DNA of 64,000 bases from Desulfobaculum bizertense DSM 18034 (lineage in GTDB: Bacteria > Desulfobacterota > Desulfovibrionia > Desulfovibrionales > Desulfovibrionaceae): positions 425,853 to 489,852 of the forward strand of contig NZ_FUYA01000002.1 in NCBI RefSeq assembly GCF_900167065.1, written 5' to 3'. A program made the translations under genes and the position numbers. Positions within the stretch are counted from its first letter, which is position 1, and every line of letters begins with the position of its first letter. Below the pieces are notes generated by a model. The model did no database searches and had not been told where the DNA came from. It worked only from the letters and a program-made list of their open reading frames with translations. Of the stretch, positions 62,100-64,000 are shown piece by piece.

Positions 62100-62983
62100 G
62101 CATCAAACGAATGTAAATAGATGGACAAGCCTGCCTGCTGCAATCTTTTCGCGACCCGACTTGCTGTCGAGTAAGAACGGAAAAGGGCAAACAGACTGGC
62201 CCCGCTGCCGCTCATAACCGCACTCGCTGCGCCAGAAAGGAGCAGCTCCTCTTTGAGCGAGCGAAGTTTTGGATAGGCTTTGAAAACAACACTTTCAAAG
62301 CTATTGAGAAGCAGGCGTTCAGAGCAGGGGAAGCACTTACCGGTACTGGCCCTGCATGTCAAGCTTTCGCTTGTTTTTTCGTCATGATTTTTTGCGAGGA
62401 ACGCTTTGTCCCATGCTTTGTACGCCCAATTTGTCGGGACGTGCACAGGCGGGCACAAGAGTAGCAGAGATAAACCTCGTAGATCAAGTGAAACTCTGCG
62501 AAGTTTTTCGCCAATTCCTGAAGCATGGGCTGGGCTATTCATTAAAAAAAACGGGACATCAGCACCAACAGCCGTGGCGATCCTGTGCAGTCTTTCCTGT
62601 GGAAGGGCGTTTTCGCCTGCATTCTCATTCAGGAACTGGAGGAACGCGGCAGCGTCTGAACTGCCGCCACCAAGCCCCGCACCGGAGGGGATTCCCTTCT
62701 CAAGATGCAGGCGCAGGCCAGGATTGGTCCCTGTCGCTTCGCAAAATTTGTCATATGCGGAGTGCAGGGTGGTGTGCATGGTTTCAAGTGCTTTTACGGA
62801 AGAACTCATGCGGAAGCCCGGTTTTGCCTCCCGGGTGATGGTGAGCGTGTCATGAGGCTCGGGCAATGGAAGGAAAATACTGTCCAGTTCGTGATATCCG
62901 TCTTCCCGCAGGCCGCAGATGAACAGATTGAGGTTCACCTTGCATCCTGCATGAAGTGTGGTTGTGGCGTGGTCTGTTGTCAT
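62090..62983 (-). CDS. ispE: 4-diphosphocytidyl-2-C-methylerythritol kinase IspE
   Basis: The ATG at 62983 gives [24 protein letters not shown]; longer frames upstream have no ribosome site, and the chosen one is also weak. The 297-residue GHMP kinase of the MEP isoprenoid pathway has [17 protein letters not shown], the ATP site [17 protein letters not shown] near residues 100-117, and [12 protein letters not shown]. The final codons and stop overlap the first 10 bases of the tRNA-Gln gene. Confidence 0.92.
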   Translation of the reverse strand: MTTDHATTTLHAGCKVNLNLFICGLREDGYHELDSIFLPLPEPHDTLTITREAKPGFRMSSSVKALETMHTTLHSAYDKFCEATGTNPGLRLHLEKGIPSGAGLGGGSSDAAAFLQFLNENAGENALPQERLHRIATAVGADVPFFLMNSPAHASGIGEKLRRVSLDLRGLSLLLLCPPVHVPTNWAYKAWDKAFLAKNHDEKTSESLTCRASTGKCFPCSERLLLNSFESVVFKAYPKLRSLKEELLLSGAASAVMSGSGASLFALFRSYSTASRVAKRLQQAGLSIYLHSFDAGV

Positions 62984-63026
62984 GGGTGGGAGTTTTGCTG
63001 AAAGCGGTGTTTTTTTCAAGTGAGAG

Positions 63027-63055
63027 AAAAAAAGGAAGGCCCGTGTGGACCTTCC
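63027..63055 (-). terminator. Terminator after the DegP-like gene
   Basis: GGAAGG (63034-63039) pairs with CCTTCC (63050-63055), with seven T following on the minus strand. Confidence 0.7.
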
Positions 63056-63080
63056 TCTTCTGTTTAGTGTTATGGGCGCG

Positions 63081-64000
63081 TTACTTTCCTTTTGGGAGAG
63101 CAATCGACATGAAGAGTGTTCTTCCTTGGCGCTGGATCAGCAGCAGGACAACACCCTTTTTCTGGGCTTCGCCTGTGAGAATGGCATCAAAGGTTTTTAC
63201 GGAATTCACGGCCTTCTGGTTCGCCTGGAGGATAACATCACCGGGGCGGAGACCAGCAGTTTCGGCCGCAGAATTTTGCTGAACGCCAATGATGAGCAGA
63301 CCCTGTGGCTTGTCCAGTCCAAGAGCGCGGGCTTCTTCCTTGTTTGGAGTGCGAAGGCGCAGTCCAATTGCAGATTCAGGCTGTGACTTCTGATTGAGTC
63401 CGGCCATTGCCTGCTGAGTCTTGCGTTCGCCGAGCTTGATCTTGAGATTTTTTTCGGAGCCGTTGCGCCAGACCGTAACGCCAACGCGTTCACCGGGCTT
63501 GTAGGATGCTATGCTCTTGAGCAGGGCGCTTGCGTCTTTGATGGGCTGTCCTTCAACCTTGATAACAACGTCGCCAGCCTTCATGCCAGCTTTTGCGGCA
63601 GGTTCTCCATCAATAACAGAGGCAATCAGTGCGCCGCGTTTCTGCTTGAGGTCCAAAGCCTTGGCGGTGTTTTCATCCATGTTCTGGATGGTCACGCCAA
63701 TCCAGCCGCGGGAAACTTTTTTGTTGGACTTGAGCTGATCGATAACCCGTTTGGCAAGATCAGACGGGATGGCAAAGCCAATGCCCTGACCAGATGCGAC
63801 AATGGCGGTGTTGATACCTATAACTTCGCCATTCAGGTTCAGGAGGGGACCGCCAGAGTTGCCGGGGTTGATGGATGCGTCTGTCTGAATAAAATCATCG
63901 AAGGGGCCGGAACCAATGATTCTGCCCTTGGCGCTGATGATGCCTGCGGTAACAGAGTGGTCAAGACCAAAAGGATTGCCAATGGCCATAACCCACTGCC
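63081..64000 (-). CDS. degP: HtrA/DegP-type periplasmic serine protease (partial)
   Basis: The frame runs off the window, so only the C-terminal 306 or so residues are seen. They contain the catalytic Ser in [16 protein letters not shown] and two PDZ domains, one from [10 protein letters not shown] and one from [14 protein letters not shown]. The N-terminal part with catalytic His and Asp lies beyond 64000. Such proteases degrade misfolded periplasmic proteins. The C terminus ends MSIALPKGK. Confidence 0.92.
   Translation of the reverse strand, partial: QWVMAIGNPFGLDHSVTAGIISAKGRIIGSGPFDDFIQTDASINPGNSGGPLLNLNGEVIGINTAIVASGQGIGFAIPSDLAKRVIDQLKSNKKVSRGWIGVTIQNMDENTAKALDLKQKRGALIASVIDGEPAAKAGMKAGDVVIKVEGQPIKDASALLKSIASYKPGERVGVTVWRNGSEKNLKIKLGERKTQQAMAGLNQKSQPESAIGLRLRTPNKEEARALGLDKPQGLLIIGVQQNSAAETAGLRPGDVILQANQKAVNSVKTFDAILTGEAQKKGVVLLLIQRQGRTLFMSIALPKGK

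Noticed and set aside
1-64000. CRISPR arrays, insertion sequences, prophage or integron genes
   Set aside because: No regularly spaced repeats, transposase, integrase or phage structural genes were seen in any frame.

Overview
The window reads as chromosomal DNA of a strictly anaerobic, Desulfovibrio-type sulfate reducer (Desulfovibrionales). This rests on gene content: a complete CO-type group 4 [NiFe] hydrogenase operon in the order cooMKLXUH-hypA-cooF, an orange-protein (ORP) cluster with two ferredoxin-MinD ATPases and a sigma-54 activator, many large hybrid histidine kinases, and a probable selenoprotein. There are no rRNA genes, insertion sequences, phage genes or CRISPR arrays. One tRNA (Gln, anticodon TTG) is present.

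Layout. 1-4090: end of an unknown gene, then a thiamine-type ABC transporter (thiB-thiP-thiQ, minus strand). 4332-5123: a glycosyltransferase-like protein. 5124-6246: gene-poor DNA packed with perfect inverted repeats and a possible ~115-nt small RNA. 6247-6678: a degenerate orphan receiver protein. 7561-16791: a CooA-type CO sensor followed by the eight-gene Coo hydrogenase operon, with a palindrome of CooA-site form between them. 16876-17034: a 52-residue small gene. 17274-32847: a 15.6-kb signalling block with a periplasmic binding protein, three large hybrid-kinase-like proteins, an Hpt-STAS protein and a CheA-like kinase that lacks its own phosphorylatable His domain. 33038-43747: housekeeping and unknown genes (typA, DUF401 permease, APH-type kinase, YhiN-like flavoprotein, cyclophilin, RRM protein, glutaminyl cyclase, SppA). 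43867-47728: ORP cluster behind a sigma-54-type promoter, with its activator gene at 47908-49251, then hypB and hypA. 50553-51409: two tandem HesB/IscA-like genes, one with an in-frame TGA exactly where the other has Cys. 51622-64000: pyrR, argB, hslUV, a macrodomain protein, an M48 protease, rho, carD, pth, rplY, prs, tRNA-Gln, ispE and the end of an HtrA/DegP protease.

How the parts may work together. The CO sensor probably turns on the hydrogenase operon; the operon HypA and the separate HypAB supply nickel. In the signalling block only one of three hybrid kinases keeps its His box. One has lost the His box, the ATP-binding motifs and at least one receiver Asp. The other keeps ATP-binding and receiver residues but has Asn and Gln at its two His phosphorylation sites. 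The adjacent Hpt-STAS protein keeps its His and could serve the His-less CheA-like kinase.

The observations most worth following are the Sec/Cys HesB pair, the pseudo-kinase and split-CheA block, and the CooA-coo unit, which has no CO dehydrogenase gene beside it. All family names come from motifs and gene order read by eye; no database search was run.
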